Shown: positions 17,129 to 25,794 of the stretch, piece after piece
Numbering within the stretch: position 1 is the stretch's first letter
Layout of the letters: each line of letters opens with the position of its first letter
Source of the DNA: JAKACA01 sp963735115
Lineage (GTDB): Bacteria > Actinomycetota > Acidimicrobiia > Acidimicrobiales > Bog-793
Direction of reading: 5' to 3'
Assembly (NCBI GenBank): GCA_963735115.1
Contig: CAVTJR010000001.1
Coordinates: forward strand, 620,001 to 684,000
Length of the DNA stretch: 64,000 nt
The notes under the pieces: model-generated
The model's database searches: none
What the model saw: the letters and a program-made list of their open reading frames with translations, nothing else
What the model was told of the DNA's origin: nothing
Program-made: the position numbers and the translations under genes

Positions 17129-18160
17129 ATGCGCATCGGAGTTCTCACAGGTGGCGGCGACTGCCCAGGGTTGAACCCCGCCATACGGGCGGTCGTGCGA
17201 AAGTGCGAGGTCCGTTTCGGGGACGAGGTGATCGGGTTCCGCGACGGCTGGCGGGGTGTCATCGAGGACTCGACGATGCCGCTCGACGTAGAACGCTGCC
17301 GCGGCATCCTGCCCCGTGGCGGCACCATCCTCGGCACGTCACGCACGAACCCGTACCGGGTCGACAACGGTCCTGAGCGCGCGATCGCAACGCTCGAGCG
17401 CCACGCCATCGACGCCCTCATCGCCATCGGCGGCGAGGACACCCTCGGCGTTGCCAACAAGCTCGCCGAGCAGGGCGTGCCCGTCGTAGGCATCCCGAAG
17501 ACGATCGACAACGACCTGTCCGAGACCGACGTCACGATCGGCTTCGACACCGCCGTACAGATCGCCGCGGAGGCGATCGACCGGCTGCACACGACCGCCG
17601 AGTCCCACCACCGGGTCATCGTCTGCGAGGTCATGGGGCGCCACGCGGGCTGGATCGCCACCTACGCAGGCATCGCCGGGGGCGCCACCGTCATCCTCGT
17701 GCCGGAGGAGCCGTTCGCCATCGAGTCGGTCTGCGACTACCTCCGGCACCGGCATTCTTCGGGTAGCTACGCCTCCATCGTGGTGACGGCGGAGGGTGCC
17801 AAGCCGGCGGAGGGGACGCTGGCGATAGTTGCCCCCGAGCTCGACCAATTCGGGCACGAGCGCCTCGGCGGCATCGGCACGGTCGTAGCCGAGGAAGTCG
17901 AACGGCGGACGGGCTACGAATCGAGGGTCACGATCCTCGGACACATTCAGCGAGGGGGGACCCCGAGCGCCTTCGACCGGGTGCTGGCGACACGGTTTGG
18001 AACGGCCGCCGTCGAGGCGGCGCACGACGGCGACTGGCGCCAGATGGTGGCGTTGCACGGCGCCCACGTCGAGCGGGTGCCGATCGCCGACGCCGTTGCA
18101 AAGCTGAAGACCTTGGACCCGGAGCTCTTCCGCTCTGTGGCAGAGGTGTTCTTCGGCTGA
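17129..18160 (+). CDS. pfkA: 6-phosphofructokinase, pyrophosphate-type signature
   Basis: 343 residues from ATG 17129. Phosphorylates fructose 6-phosphate. N-terminal LTGGGDCPGLNPAIR is the phosphoryl-donor loop; PKTIDNDL carries the catalytic base; MGRHAGWIA and GHIQRGGTPS bind the sugar phosphate. Asp104 (GGEDT) and Lys124 (PKTIDND) replace the two glycines found in ATP-dependent enzymes; in this family those residues mark pyrophosphate-dependent PFK. So it is probably PPi-dependent and reversible, which fits the H+-pyrophosphatase encoded at 29449. No strong ribosome-binding site; the upstream in-frame start adds nine residues before the fold begins. Confidence 0.92.
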   Translation: MRIGVLTGGGDCPGLNPAIRAVVRKCEVRFGDEVIGFRDGWRGVIEDSTMPLDVERCRGILPRGGTILGTSRTNPYRVDNGPERAIATLERHAIDALIAIGGEDTLGVANKLAEQGVPVVGIPKTIDNDLSETDVTIGFDTAVQIAAEAIDRLHTTAESHHRVIVCEVMGRHAGWIATYAGIAGGATVILVPEEPFAIESVCDYLRHRHSSGSYASIVVTAEGAKPAEGTLAIVAPELDQFGHERLGGIGTVVAEEVERRTGYESRVTILGHIQRGGTPSAFDRVLATRFGTAAVEAAHDGDWRQMVALHGAHVERVPIADAVAKLKTLDPELFRSVAEVFFG

Positions 18161-18287
18161 GGCGGCGCTGACTACCGCTGACTCCTCCGAAAGCGTGCGC
18201 CGTCGGTCACACGACAGAGCGGTACGCGAAAGCAGTCCTGCGCACCTTTGCAGTACAGGCGAACGATTGCGAAGGGGGCCAGAACAC

Positions 18288-18785
18288 ATGCGACCAGCCA
18301 CTCCAGCTCTCGAAACGACACTCCCGCTCAGGAGCAGGGGCGCCGGCTTGGCCGGCCTGCTCGCGCTCGGCGCCGCCTTGTCGCTTGGCCTCGGGGCTTG
18401 CGGCCTAGCCGCCACCACCTCGGACCGCGGAGCCGGGCACGTGCAGTCGACCAGCAACACCCACGCCGTGCTCGGCGTCGTAACCGGGACCTATCAGTTG
18501 GAAGGCGGGGCGATGAGCCCGACTGGTCCGAACCCCCCTCTCCACGCCCTCGACGGATTCATCACCGCGACCGGCGCACATGGGCACGCAAAGGTGATGG
18601 TCAAGGACGGCCAATTCAGGTTGAATCTCCGACCCGGTACCTACAAGCTCGTGGGCTGGACGGCGTCCATCAAGGAGGTGGAAGGGTCGCAGGTCGTCAA
18701 GAATGGCACGACCTGCGGTGCTGGGACGGTGGTGGTGACAAAGCACCACACCACCAAAGCCGCCCTTTACTGCATCGTCCCGTAA
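18288..18785 (+). CDS. Small putative lipoprotein
   Basis: 165 residues from ATG 18288 behind GAAGGGGG. The signal peptide LAGLLALGAALSLGLGACG ends in a good lipobox (LGAC). The mature part has a beta-rich fold with a cysteine pair (TTCGAGTVVV, LYCIVP), including FRLNLRPGTYKLVGWTAS, which resembles the peptidase-regulatory/carboxypeptidase-D-like beta sandwich found in surface proteins. No named family assigned. It stands alone, convergent with msrA. Confidence 0.8.
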   Translation: MRPATPALETTLPLRSRGAGLAGLLALGAALSLGLGACGLAATTSDRGAGHVQSTSNTHAVLGVVTGTYQLEGGAMSPTGPNPPLHALDGFITATGAHGHAKVMVKDGQFRLNLRPGTYKLVGWTASIKEVEGSQVVKNGTTCGAGTVVVTKHHTTKAALYCIVP

Positions 18786-18864
18786 TCCCCGGTGCGGTTT
18801 CTCCTGCAATCTGATTGTTGGGCACTGAGGCATGGCCGCCGGCCTCACGGTCCGGAAGGCCTGA

Positions 18865-19524
18865 TCAGCCCTCCGCGGCCGTCAGACCGACCGGGCAAGA
18901 GACGCCGGTGCCGCCGAGCCCGCAATAGCCCGACGGGTTCTTCGCGAGGTACTGCTGGTGGTAGTCCTCGGCGTAGTAGAAGGGGCCCGCCTCGGCGATC
19001 TCGGTGGTGATCTCGCCGTAGCCGGCGGCCTTCACGGCCGCCTGGAAGCGGTCGCGGGACAACTTGGCGGCCGACAGCTGGGCGTCGGACGTCGTGTAGA
19101 TGGCCGAACGGTACTGCGTGCCAACGTCATTGCCCTGCCGCATTCCTTGCGTAGGGTCATGGCTCTCCCAGAAGAGCCGCAAGAGCGCCTCATAGCTCGT
19201 GACCGCAGGGTCGAAGGCGACGAGCACGACCTCGGCGTGTCCCGTTCGGCCAGTGCAGACCTCTTCGTAGGTGGGGTTCGGGGTGTACCCGCCGCCGTAA
19301 CCCACGGCCGTTGTGTAGACGCCGTCAGACTGCCAGAACTTGCGCTCCGCCCCCCAGAAGCACCCGAGGCCGAAGACGGCCGTCTCGATGCCCTCGGGGA
19401 ACGGCGGCACGAGCGGGTGACCGAGCACCTCGTGCACGCCTCTCACCCGAATGGCCGTGGCCCTACCCGGCAACGCCTCGTCGCTCGGAACCATCTCTTG
19501 CTTGCTCGATCGGAAGAAACCCAT
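18865..19524 (-). CDS. msrA: Peptide-methionine (S)-S-oxide reductase
   Basis: 219 residues. Repairs methionine S-sulfoxide using thioredoxin-type thiols. The catalytic motif GCFWGAE has Cys55, followed by GVYTTAVGYGGG, YEEVCTGRTGHAEVV and the FYYAEDYHQQYL substrate motif. The C-terminus GYCGLGGTGVSCP carries resolving cysteines. It lies 52 bases after the anti-sigma gene on the same strand, so it is probably part of the sigma/anti-sigma operon, an oxidative-stress arrangement. Confidence 0.95.
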   Translation of the reverse strand: MGFFRSSKQEMVPSDEALPGRATAIRVRGVHEVLGHPLVPPFPEGIETAVFGLGCFWGAERKFWQSDGVYTTAVGYGGGYTPNPTYEEVCTGRTGHAEVVLVAFDPAVTSYEALLRLFWESHDPTQGMRQGNDVGTQYRSAIYTTSDAQLSAAKLSRDRFQAAVKAAGYGEITTEIAEAGPFYYAEDYHQQYLAKNPSGYCGLGGTGVSCPVGLTAAEG

Positions 19525-19576
19525 CGCCTCTCACCTTCACTCTCATAACCCAACAGTGCTAACGCATCCGCTTGCT

Positions 19577-19897
19577 TCAGGTGTTCCCGGCAACTCCGTC
19601 GTCGCCGCCGCCGTCGCCCCCCTCGCCGTCCAGCTCCGCCTCCTCCCGGTAGGCCAGCAGCAGTTCGACGATCCCGTCTCGCGTCTCGGGAGCGAGATCC
19701 TCCGGCTGCACCCGACCGAGCATGGCGATCGTGACCCGCATCTGCCGCAGGTACTCCTCGCAGCCATCGCAGGAGGCCAAGTGCCGCTCGAGCCGAGCTC
19801 GCTGGCGTGCCGGCATGACGCCCTCGAGGTAGTCGGTCATGAGCACGACCGCGTCGCGGCAGACGATGTCCCGTCGCCACGAACTCAGCAGCCGCAT
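19577..19897 (-). CDS. Zinc-binding anti-sigma factor
   Basis: 106 residues from ATG 19897; its start overlaps the sigma-factor stop as TGATG and follows GGGGGAAG. The ZAS motif His39-xxx-Cys43-xx-Cys46 (HLASCDGC) plus an N-terminal Cys13 is the zinc site of RsrA-type redox-responsive anti-sigma factors. The acidic, glycine-rich tail has no clear membrane helix, so it is probably cytoplasmic. It should hold the adjacent ECF sigma factor inactive. Confidence 0.88.
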   Translation of the reverse strand: MRLLSSWRRDIVCRDAVVLMTDYLEGVMPARQRARLERHLASCDGCEEYLRQMRVTIAMLGRVQPEDLAPETRDGIVELLLAYREEAELDGEGGDGGGDDGVAGNT

Positions 19898-20523
19898 CAC
19901 TTCCCCCACCTCCTCACGTCGTCTTCAAGCATCGCCCGCACGCGCGTGCGTGCCCTGTGCAAGAGCACCCGTTGATTGCCCTCGGAGATGCCGAGCACGT
20001 CGCACACCTCCTTACTGGACAGTCCCTCGATATCTCGCAGCGTTACCACCTGACGCTGCGACTCCGGCAACTGATCCACTACCTCGAGGATCCTGGCTGC
20101 GATCTCCGGCGCAGCCAGGCGGTCCTCGATGTCGTCCGTCCACACGACCGGAGGCTCCCGCCAGGTACCCGCCGCGGTGAAGCGTTCCGAGCCAAGACCG
20201 TCGCCGGTGTCGAGCTCGACCGTACGGGGCTCGCGTCCTCCCGTCGTCTTGGCGCGGTTCACAAGGATTCTGAAGATCCAGGTCTTGAGCGACGATCTCC
20301 CCTCAAAGCGCGGGAGCCCTTTCACGACCCCGAGCCAGGTGTCCTGCGCAACCTCTTCGGCGACAGCTCGACTCGGCACGAACGTGGAAGCGACCCTCAC
20401 CATGGAAGGGTGGTAGCGCGTGACGAGACTGCCGAATGCGCTCTCGTCGCCCGCCCGCAATCGCTCGATCAGCTCCTCCTCGTCCGGGTCGGGCACGCCG
20501 CCAAGCGTACGGGGCGGCGTCAC
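19897..20523 (-). CDS. ECF-type RNA polymerase sigma factor
   Basis: 208 residues. Region 2 is DESAFGSLVTRYHPSMVRVA through EEVAQDTWLGVVKGLPRFEG and SSLKTWIFRILVNRAKT; region 4 is LPESQRQVVTLRDIEGLSS with HTH ISEGNQRVLLHRARTRVR. Group IV sigma, RpoE-like. Immediately followed by a zinc anti-sigma gene and msrA, so the operon probably responds to thiol or oxidative stress. GTG 20523 is used; GTG 20496 would lose nine variable residues. A 6-base-arm palindrome sits 15 bases upstream. Confidence 0.94.
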   Translation of the reverse strand: MTPPRTLGGVPDPDEEELIERLRAGDESAFGSLVTRYHPSMVRVASTFVPSRAVAEEVAQDTWLGVVKGLPRFEGRSSLKTWIFRILVNRAKTTGGREPRTVELDTGDGLGSERFTAAGTWREPPVVWTDDIEDRLAAPEIAARILEVVDQLPESQRQVVTLRDIEGLSSKEVCDVLGISEGNQRVLLHRARTRVRAMLEDDVRRWGK

Positions 20524-20537
20524 GCTCCGCCGCCTCG

Positions 20538-20553
20538 GATGACTGCGGTCATC
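20538..20553. promoter_or_regulatory. Inverted repeat before the ECF sigma gene
   Basis: GATGAC-TGCG-GTCATC, 15 bases upstream of the sigma start. The place suits an operator or a 5-prime leader hairpin; no matching regulator is known. Confidence 0.3.
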
Positions 20554-20584
20554 TCGTCCCGCGCCCGTTGCCGGAGTCCGGCTT

Positions 20585-20619
20585 CCGGATGGGGTGTGGG
20601 CGTCTCACACCCCATCCGG
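20585..20619 (-). terminator. Long perfect hairpin after the lactonase-like gene
   Basis: Arms of 14 bases, CCGGATGGGGTGTG and CACACCCCATCCGG, around the loop GGCGTCT. It lies 16 bases beyond the stop of the minus-strand gene at 20635 and before the ECF sigma gene. No T tract follows, which is common in high-GC actinobacteria. Termination or insulation between the two transcripts is the likely role. Confidence 0.6.
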
Positions 20620-20634
20620 TTCCGGAAGGAGCGT

Positions 20635-21846
20635 CTACCGATGGAAGAACGGCAGCAACTGAGTGACGACGATGCCGGACGGCGAAGCGCCAGCCGGAGC
20701 GGCCGTCGGTGACGAGGACAGCTCGGTCAGGCTGGCTCCGTCGACCGAGAACCCGGCGATGGCGTCGGCCCCGGACTCGACGACCCAGAGTGTCGAGCCG
20801 TCGGGCGAAAGGCGGGCATCCTCAGGCCCGACGAGACCGTTCTTGAACGGCGTGCTGCCGACCAGCGTCAGAGCGCCGTCCCAGGCGATCGCGTAGCTCG
20901 AGATCTCCGAGTTGCCGGTGTTGACCGCGTAGAGGTAGCGACCGTCGTGACTGATCTCGACCCAGCAGGGCGCTGACTCCTCGTCGGCGAAGGGGGAGGA
21001 GCCGATCGAGGTCAGCCTGCCGTCGCCACTGTCGCGGAAGGCCGAGACGGTGCCGAGGATCCCCCCGTTGTGGGCGTTCGAAACGAACAGCTGCGATGGG
21101 TTCGTCGGGCGGAACTCGCTGCCGAACGGACCCACGCCCTGGGCAGGGAACGGAGAGCCCGGGGCGGCCGTCAGCAGGCCGCCGGCGCCGACCGTGAAGC
21201 TGTCGATCTCCGAAGTGGCGACACGAGTGCCGACAAGCTTCGTCCCGTCGCCGCTGAAGAGGACGTCGCCAGGTTGAGAGCCAGCGGGAAGGGAGACCGT
21301 TGAGCCGGCGATGGCGTGCAGGCGGCCGCCGCGGCCGAGCCAGAAGCCCGTGTAATTAGGGCTGACGGGGTCGGCGTTCGCCACGTAGACGAGCCGGTTG
21401 TAGACGGCGATGCTCACCGGGTTGCCGCCGTTCGACGAAACCGGCCCGCTGTGAACTGGCCGGAGTGAGCCGTCGGGCATGATGCGGACAACCGAGATCT
21501 GGTTGCTGCCGGCATCCACGACGAGCAGATAGCGCCCGTTTCCGCTCAGCTGCAGCGAGCCCTGCGAGGCCGTGGCGTGCCCCGTACCGGCGCCACCGAC
21601 CGGGAACGGCGAGCCTGGGATGGGCGTCAGCGTCCCATTCGAGCGCCGGTCGAAGCCGGCAACGGTGTTCACGCCCGTCGTGTTGTCGTTCACGTAGATC
21701 CGACCGACCACATGGGCGGGACCGCCGTGGTGACGAGGAGTTGACGCCAAGGCGGCCGCGGTTCCGACGCTGCTGACCACTCCGACGCCCGCGAGCGTGG
21801 CAACGCAGAGCGCGAGGCGGAAGGCGCGAGATTTCGTTCGTCGCAT
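20635..21846 (-). CDS. Secreted lactonase-type beta-propeller protein
   Basis: 403 residues with a signal peptide (RLALCVATLAGVGVVSSVGTA). The body repeats the YVTN/lactonase pattern: GRIYVNDNTTGVNTV, GRYLLVVDAGSNQISVV, NRLVYVANAD, SQLFVSNAHNGG, GRYLYAVNTGNSEISSY and STLWVVESGADAI, with GSPFP at the ends of blades. It belongs to the 6-phosphogluconolactonase-like propeller family, but export makes a sugar-phosphate role unlikely; such proteins are usually of unknown surface function. AGGAGG lies ten bases before the start. Confidence 0.85.
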   Translation of the reverse strand: MRRTKSRAFRLALCVATLAGVGVVSSVGTAAALASTPRHHGGPAHVVGRIYVNDNTTGVNTVAGFDRRSNGTLTPIPGSPFPVGGAGTGHATASQGSLQLSGNGRYLLVVDAGSNQISVVRIMPDGSLRPVHSGPVSSNGGNPVSIAVYNRLVYVANADPVSPNYTGFWLGRGGRLHAIAGSTVSLPAGSQPGDVLFSGDGTKLVGTRVATSEIDSFTVGAGGLLTAAPGSPFPAQGVGPFGSEFRPTNPSQLFVSNAHNGGILGTVSAFRDSGDGRLTSIGSSPFADEESAPCWVEISHDGRYLYAVNTGNSEISSYAIAWDGALTLVGSTPFKNGLVGPEDARLSPDGSTLWVVESGADAIAGFSVDGASLTELSSSPTAAPAGASPSGIVVTQLLPFFHR

Positions 21847-21870
21847 TGCTGTGTGACCTCCTGGTTCCTC

Positions 21871-21889
21871 GGGGGAGGATGTTTCCCCC
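21871..21889. terminator. Small GC hairpin between two secreted-protein genes
   Basis: GGGGGA and TCCCCC arms with a 7-base loop, between the stop of the gene at 21968 and the ribosome-binding site of the gene starting at 21846. Could end the upstream transcript or fold in the 5-prime leader. Confidence 0.3.
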
Positions 21890-21967
21890 TCTTCGGACCG
21901 TCCCCGGCGGCGTCCCGTCGTTACAGAATGGGCCGAACCGCTGGAGGTGCGACGCTGGGAGGCGTCC

Positions 21968-23032
21968 TCAGCCGCAGTGCTTGGTGTAGGCGGCAGTCCC
22001 CGGCTGGTAGGCCTGCCCGGAGTTGGGGCTCACCCGTAAGCAGGCCTCGTTGACAGCCACGAACTCTGACGCCGGGATCGCCTTCAGCTGATCGACCTCG
22101 TCGTAGGTCCAGCGGGCGTCGGCGGTGCCCTGGAAGAACCAGTTGCTGCCGTTGTCGGCGAGGATGAGACCGTAGGTCTTCATCGTCTTGAGGACGGTCT
22201 GGCACATCGCCGAGCACTCCGACTTCGGCAAGCTGAAGCTGGCCTTCAGGCGAAAGCGCGCCCCCATCGGGGGGCAGCTCGGGTCGCTCTGGCCCGCCTC
22301 GTGGCGAGCGGGCCAGACAAACGACTCCTGCGTGCACTCGGCCGTGAAGCGGATGGCGTGGTCCATGGCCCCGGACTTCACCTCGTCGTAGTTGACGAGA
22401 CCGGGAAGGATGGGCAGGCCGGCGGCATCGGCGGAGGTCCATGTCGCCGGGCGGAGCTTGTTGGACTCGAGACTCCAGGTGGCGCCCGAGCCCGCGGTCG
22501 ACTTGCCGCCGGCGTGGTAGTAGGCGTCCCAGAGCTCGTACAGCTCGCACGTGGACGGGTTGACCATGATGGCGTGGCGGTCGCCGCCGGCGTGGCGGCC
22601 ACCCTCGATCGGCGTCGAGGCCGAGAAGGGGTAGGGGCCCTTGTTGCTCTCGCTGGCGTAGAGGAAGCGGATCTTCACGAGTGGTTGCGTGGGCTTGACG
22701 ATCTGCCATGGGATGCCGTAGGGGAAGCCGCCCGAGGGCCCGTAATCGGGGTGGAGGTACGTGCTGGAGGAGTCCATGGCCGCCAACCAGGTGGCACTGT
22801 GCGAGTCGACCGGGAGCCCCGTGATGGCCGTGTTCCAGACGTTGTCAGCCGGAAACGCCGGACACTTCGTGCCCGGGAGCGTGACGCCGACGCCCACGGT
22901 GGCCGAGCCGGGTGTGGTCCTCGGCGGTGCAGGCGCCGCCAAGGCCGAGGCGCCGGTTCCTGCCACGACCGTTGCACACGCCACGGACACCGCCACCGTG
23001 GCGATCCTGCGTGACAGAGAGCCGCCGCTCAT
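21968..23032 (-). CDS. Secreted protein of uncharacterised family
   Basis: 354 residues, strong ribosome-binding site GGAGGAGG, signal peptide SVACATVVAGTGASALAAP. The mature part has blocks FPADNVWNTAITGLPVDSHS, GIPWQIVKPTQP, GGDRHAIMVN, CELYELWDAYY, AAGLPILPGLVNYDEV, MDHAIRFT, FVWPARHEAG, PPMGARFRLKASF and ILADNGSNWFFQGT. I recall these blocks as typical of a secreted family without known function seen in soil bacteria and some eukaryotes. DRH, DEV and DNGSNW with several His/Asp suggest a possible glycan- or metal-binding site, but no activity is established. Six cysteines could form disulfides. Confidence 0.78.
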   Translation of the reverse strand: MSGGSLSRRIATVAVSVACATVVAGTGASALAAPAPPRTTPGSATVGVGVTLPGTKCPAFPADNVWNTAITGLPVDSHSATWLAAMDSSSTYLHPDYGPSGGFPYGIPWQIVKPTQPLVKIRFLYASESNKGPYPFSASTPIEGGRHAGGDRHAIMVNPSTCELYELWDAYYHAGGKSTAGSGATWSLESNKLRPATWTSADAAGLPILPGLVNYDEVKSGAMDHAIRFTAECTQESFVWPARHEAGQSDPSCPPMGARFRLKASFSLPKSECSAMCQTVLKTMKTYGLILADNGSNWFFQGTADARWTYDEVDQLKAIPASEFVAVNEACLRVSPNSGQAYQPGTAAYTKHCG

Positions 23033-23097
23033 CGTGTTCCTCCTCCGCCGAGTCGGCGTCCCGTTCGAGGACGCCCGGCAAGCTTAGGCGCTGGGCT

Positions 23098-23970
23098 GTG
23101 GCATCATCGCCGAACGTCAGCTGGCACGAGAACCCCTTGATCGCTCAGTTCCCCGAGGAGGGTCCGCAGGAGCAGCCGCCCCCAGCGCGCAAGGCTGGCG
23201 GCCGGGGCGGTCCAGGCGCCCAGTTCGAGTGGGGGGCGGCCGGAGCCCGGGCGCTCGCCGCCACCTGCGCCACCGTGGCTGTGGTCGATGTCCTCTCCTT
23301 TACGACCACCGTCTCTGTCGCCGTGGGACGAGGTACGGAGGTGTTCGCCTGTGCTGATGATCACGTCGGGCGCCAGCTGGCGAAGGCGACGAGCGCCCAG
23401 CTCGCCGTCAGCCGCCACGAGGTCGACGAGCTCCACCCCTGGTCATTGTCGCCCGCCGGCATGGCCGCCGGGCCTGCGGTCGCACGCCTCGTGCTCCCGT
23501 CCCCGAACGGATCGGCCATCTCGGCCATGGTTGCCGAGACCGGCAAGCCCGTCATCGCCGCCAGCCTGCGCAACGCCACCGCAGTCGTGGCCTGGCTGCT
23601 CGCTGGCGGCTTCGGCGACCCGTCCCTGCCCGTGGCAGTTATCGCCGCCGGCGAGCGTTGGGCGGACGGGAGCTTGCGCCCGGCCATTGAGGACCTGTTC
23701 GCCAGCGGGCTCGTGCTCGGGGGGCTGGCGGACGCCGGGGTCGAGTTGTCGGCGGAGGCGTCCGTGGCCGCCCGCTCCGTCGCCGGGCTCCCAGCCTCCC
23801 GAGTGGCCGATCTCGTGCGGGCGTCCAGGTCGGGCACCGAGCTTCGGGTCGCCGGCTACGACGAGGACGTGGAGATCGCCGTCGAGATGGACGCCGACGA
23901 GGTTGTGCCGGTAATTAGCGGTGTGGCGGCGGCGTTTCGTGACGAGATCGTGAGAGGAGCCCTTCGATGA
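23098..23970 (+). CDS. ComB-like 2-phosphosulfolactate phosphatase
   Basis: 290 residues from GTG 23098; an upstream extension is an artefact antisense to the secreted gene. VAVVDVLSFTTTVSVAVGRG matches the ComB motif (D-V-L-x-x-T/S-T-T), then LPSPNGSAIS, VIAASLRNATAVVAWL and VAVIAAGERWADGSLRPAIEDL. ComB dephosphorylates 2-phosphosulfolactate in coenzyme M synthesis in methanogens; bacterial homologues are widespread and of uncertain substrate. Overlaps the following SDR gene as ATGA. Confidence 0.85.
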   Translation: MASSPNVSWHENPLIAQFPEEGPQEQPPPARKAGGRGGPGAQFEWGAAGARALAATCATVAVVDVLSFTTTVSVAVGRGTEVFACADDHVGRQLAKATSAQLAVSRHEVDELHPWSLSPAGMAAGPAVARLVLPSPNGSAISAMVAETGKPVIAASLRNATAVVAWLLAGGFGDPSLPVAVIAAGERWADGSLRPAIEDLFASGLVLGGLADAGVELSAEASVAARSVAGLPASRVADLVRASRSGTELRVAGYDEDVEIAVEMDADEVVPVISGVAAAFRDEIVRGALR

Positions 23971-24719
23971 GCGGACGGCTGGACGGCAAGGTGGCCCTCG
24001 TGACGGGGTCGTCGAGCGGCATCGGTGCCGCCACGGCGCGCGCTCTCAGTCGCGAGGGCGCCACGGTCGTGGTCAACTCCGCTTCGTCGGTCGAGGCCGG
24101 AAAGGCGCTCGCCGCCGAGCTGGGGGATGCCAGCTACCACCGAGCCGACATCGGCGACGAGACCGAGGCGCGCGAGCTCGTCGAAGCCGCCGCCCGGCGA
24201 AACGGCCGTCTCGACATCCTCGTCAACAACGCCGGCACGACGGTGAAGATCCCCCACGGGGAGCTCGACGAAGTCACACGGGAGGTCTGGGACAAGATCC
24301 TCCGCGTCAACGTGCTCGGCACCTGGAACGTCACCGTCGCCGCCGTCCCCTACCTGCGAGCAGCCGCACACGAGGAGGCGGGGGCGTCAGTCGTGGTCAA
24401 CGTGTCCTCGCTCGCCGGCCTGAGGCCGACGGGGTCGTCGATCCCCTATGCCATCTCGAAGGCCGCCGTGAACCACATGACGCTGATGCTCGCGAACGTG
24501 CTCGGGCCCGAGATCCGTGTGAACGCCGTCGCCCCCGGCCTCGTGGACACGCCCTGGACGGCCGAATGGGAGCTCGAGCGCAACTACGTGCGCGCCATGG
24601 CGCCGCTCAAGTCGAGTGCTCAGCCAACCGACGTGGCCGAGGTCATCATGGCGTTGGTCCATTCTCACCAGGTCACGGGCGAAGTCGTCGTCGTCGACGG
24701 GGGCCTCCACCTGCGTTGA
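23967..24719 (+). CDS. Short-chain dehydrogenase/reductase
   Basis: 250 residues, classical SDR. TGSSSGIGAATA binds the nucleotide, LVNNAGTT stabilises the core, VVVNVSSLAG supplies Ser, and Tyr-xxx-Lys is in PYAISKAAVNHM. C-terminal VVVDGGLHLR is the usual end. Oxidoreduction of an alcohol/ketone; substrate unknown. Coupled to the ComB-like gene by ATGA; convergent with holB, 19 bases apart. Confidence 0.93.
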   Translation: MSGRLDGKVALVTGSSSGIGAATARALSREGATVVVNSASSVEAGKALAAELGDASYHRADIGDETEARELVEAAARRNGRLDILVNNAGTTVKIPHGELDEVTREVWDKILRVNVLGTWNVTVAAVPYLRAAAHEEAGASVVVNVSSLAGLRPTGSSIPYAISKAAVNHMTLMLANVLGPEIRVNAVAPGLVDTPWTAEWELERNYVRAMAPLKSSAQPTDVAEVIMALVHSHQVTGEVVVVDGGLHLR

Positions 24720-24738
24720 CGGTCCAGCCGCCCGCCCC

Positions 24739-25794
24739 TCAGGCGAGGGAGTCGAGACGCAGCAGGAGCCACTCCAGCAGCAGCACGTCGTTCACGTTGC
24801 GTGTGAGACGGTCGGCCGCCTCCCCGACGAGCTCCACCGCCCGCAGCGCCGTGGACATGACCGAGGCCGGGGGTGACCCTTCCAGCCGGCCCCGGTAGAC
24901 GCCGGCGAGCGCCGCCAGGCCGGCTCGCATCTCGTCGGTCCGCACACGACGCTGCTCGCGGCGATGCCGGTCCTCGATGACCGTCCGTCCGGGGATCGCC
25001 CGCTCGCCCAGCCGCTCCGCCTGTGCCGCCAGCCCCGCCATCTCGACCGCCTGCCGGCCCTTCACTGCCTCGACCGGCTCCGAAGCGGCCGCCACCAGCT
25101 CCTCGGCGAGGAGGACGACCGTGGCGCCTGTGCCGTCGAGCCTGCTGGGCAGCGACCGCCATCGCTCCAGCCGATCGAGGAAACCCTCCTCGCTCACGAG
25201 CAAGCGGGCCCGGTCGAGGCGACCGCCGGCGACGTCGGCAACGGCGATGGCCGATGCCAGGTCCGCCCCCTCCCGCACGAGCACGTTCACGACATCCGCG
25301 CTCGCGAGCGGATCGAAATTCACCGTCACGCAGCGGCTTGCGATGGTGACGAGATCGGGCGGGACGTTCTCTGCCAGCACGAGGATGACGGTGGTGTCGG
25401 GCGGCTCCTCGATCGTCTTCAGGAGAACGGGAGCCGCCTGCTCGACGAGGTGGAAGTCGACGAGGATGAGCACCTGGAAGCGGGCCGCCCGCGGCGTGCG
25501 CAACGCCAGCCGGACCACCTCTTGCGCTTGCCCGGTCAGGATGGACGCCCCTTGTCGCTCCACGACGACCACATCGGGGTGGCGCCCGGAAAGCGTCTCG
25601 CGACACGAGTTGCACACCCCACACCCACCTGTCGGGCACGTGAGGGCGGCCGCAAAGGCGATGGCAGCCTCGCGCTTGCCCGTCCCCGCCGGCCCGAGGA
25701 AGAGGTAGGCGTGCACGGGCGTGGCGATCGAGGCGTTCAACTGCTGGATCGCCCTCGGCTGGCCGACCACGTGCCCGAGCACAGGAGCCGTCAT
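24739..25794 (-). CDS. holB: DNA polymerase III subunit delta-prime
   Basis: 351 residues. Clamp-loader subunit: Walker A-like GPAGTGK at 34-40, zinc cysteines CPTGGCGVCNSC at 53-64, HPDVVVVERQGASI, the helix LKTIEEPPDTTVILVL and sensor-like IASRC. It loads the sliding clamp with the other DnaX-complex subunits. Start overlaps the tmk stop as ATGA; tmk-holB is a conserved bacterial pair. Confidence 0.95.
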   Translation of the reverse strand: MTAPVLGHVVGQPRAIQQLNASIATPVHAYLFLGPAGTGKREAAIAFAAALTCPTGGCGVCNSCRETLSGRHPDVVVVERQGASILTGQAQEVVRLALRTPRAARFQVLILVDFHLVEQAAPVLLKTIEEPPDTTVILVLAENVPPDLVTIASRCVTVNFDPLASADVVNVLVREGADLASAIAVADVAGGRLDRARLLVSEEGFLDRLERWRSLPSRLDGTGATVVLLAEELVAAASEPVEAVKGRQAVEMAGLAAQAERLGERAIPGRTVIEDRHRREQRRVRTDEMRAGLAALAGVYRGRLEGSPPASVMSTALRAVELVGEAADRLTRNVNDVLLLEWLLLRLDSLA

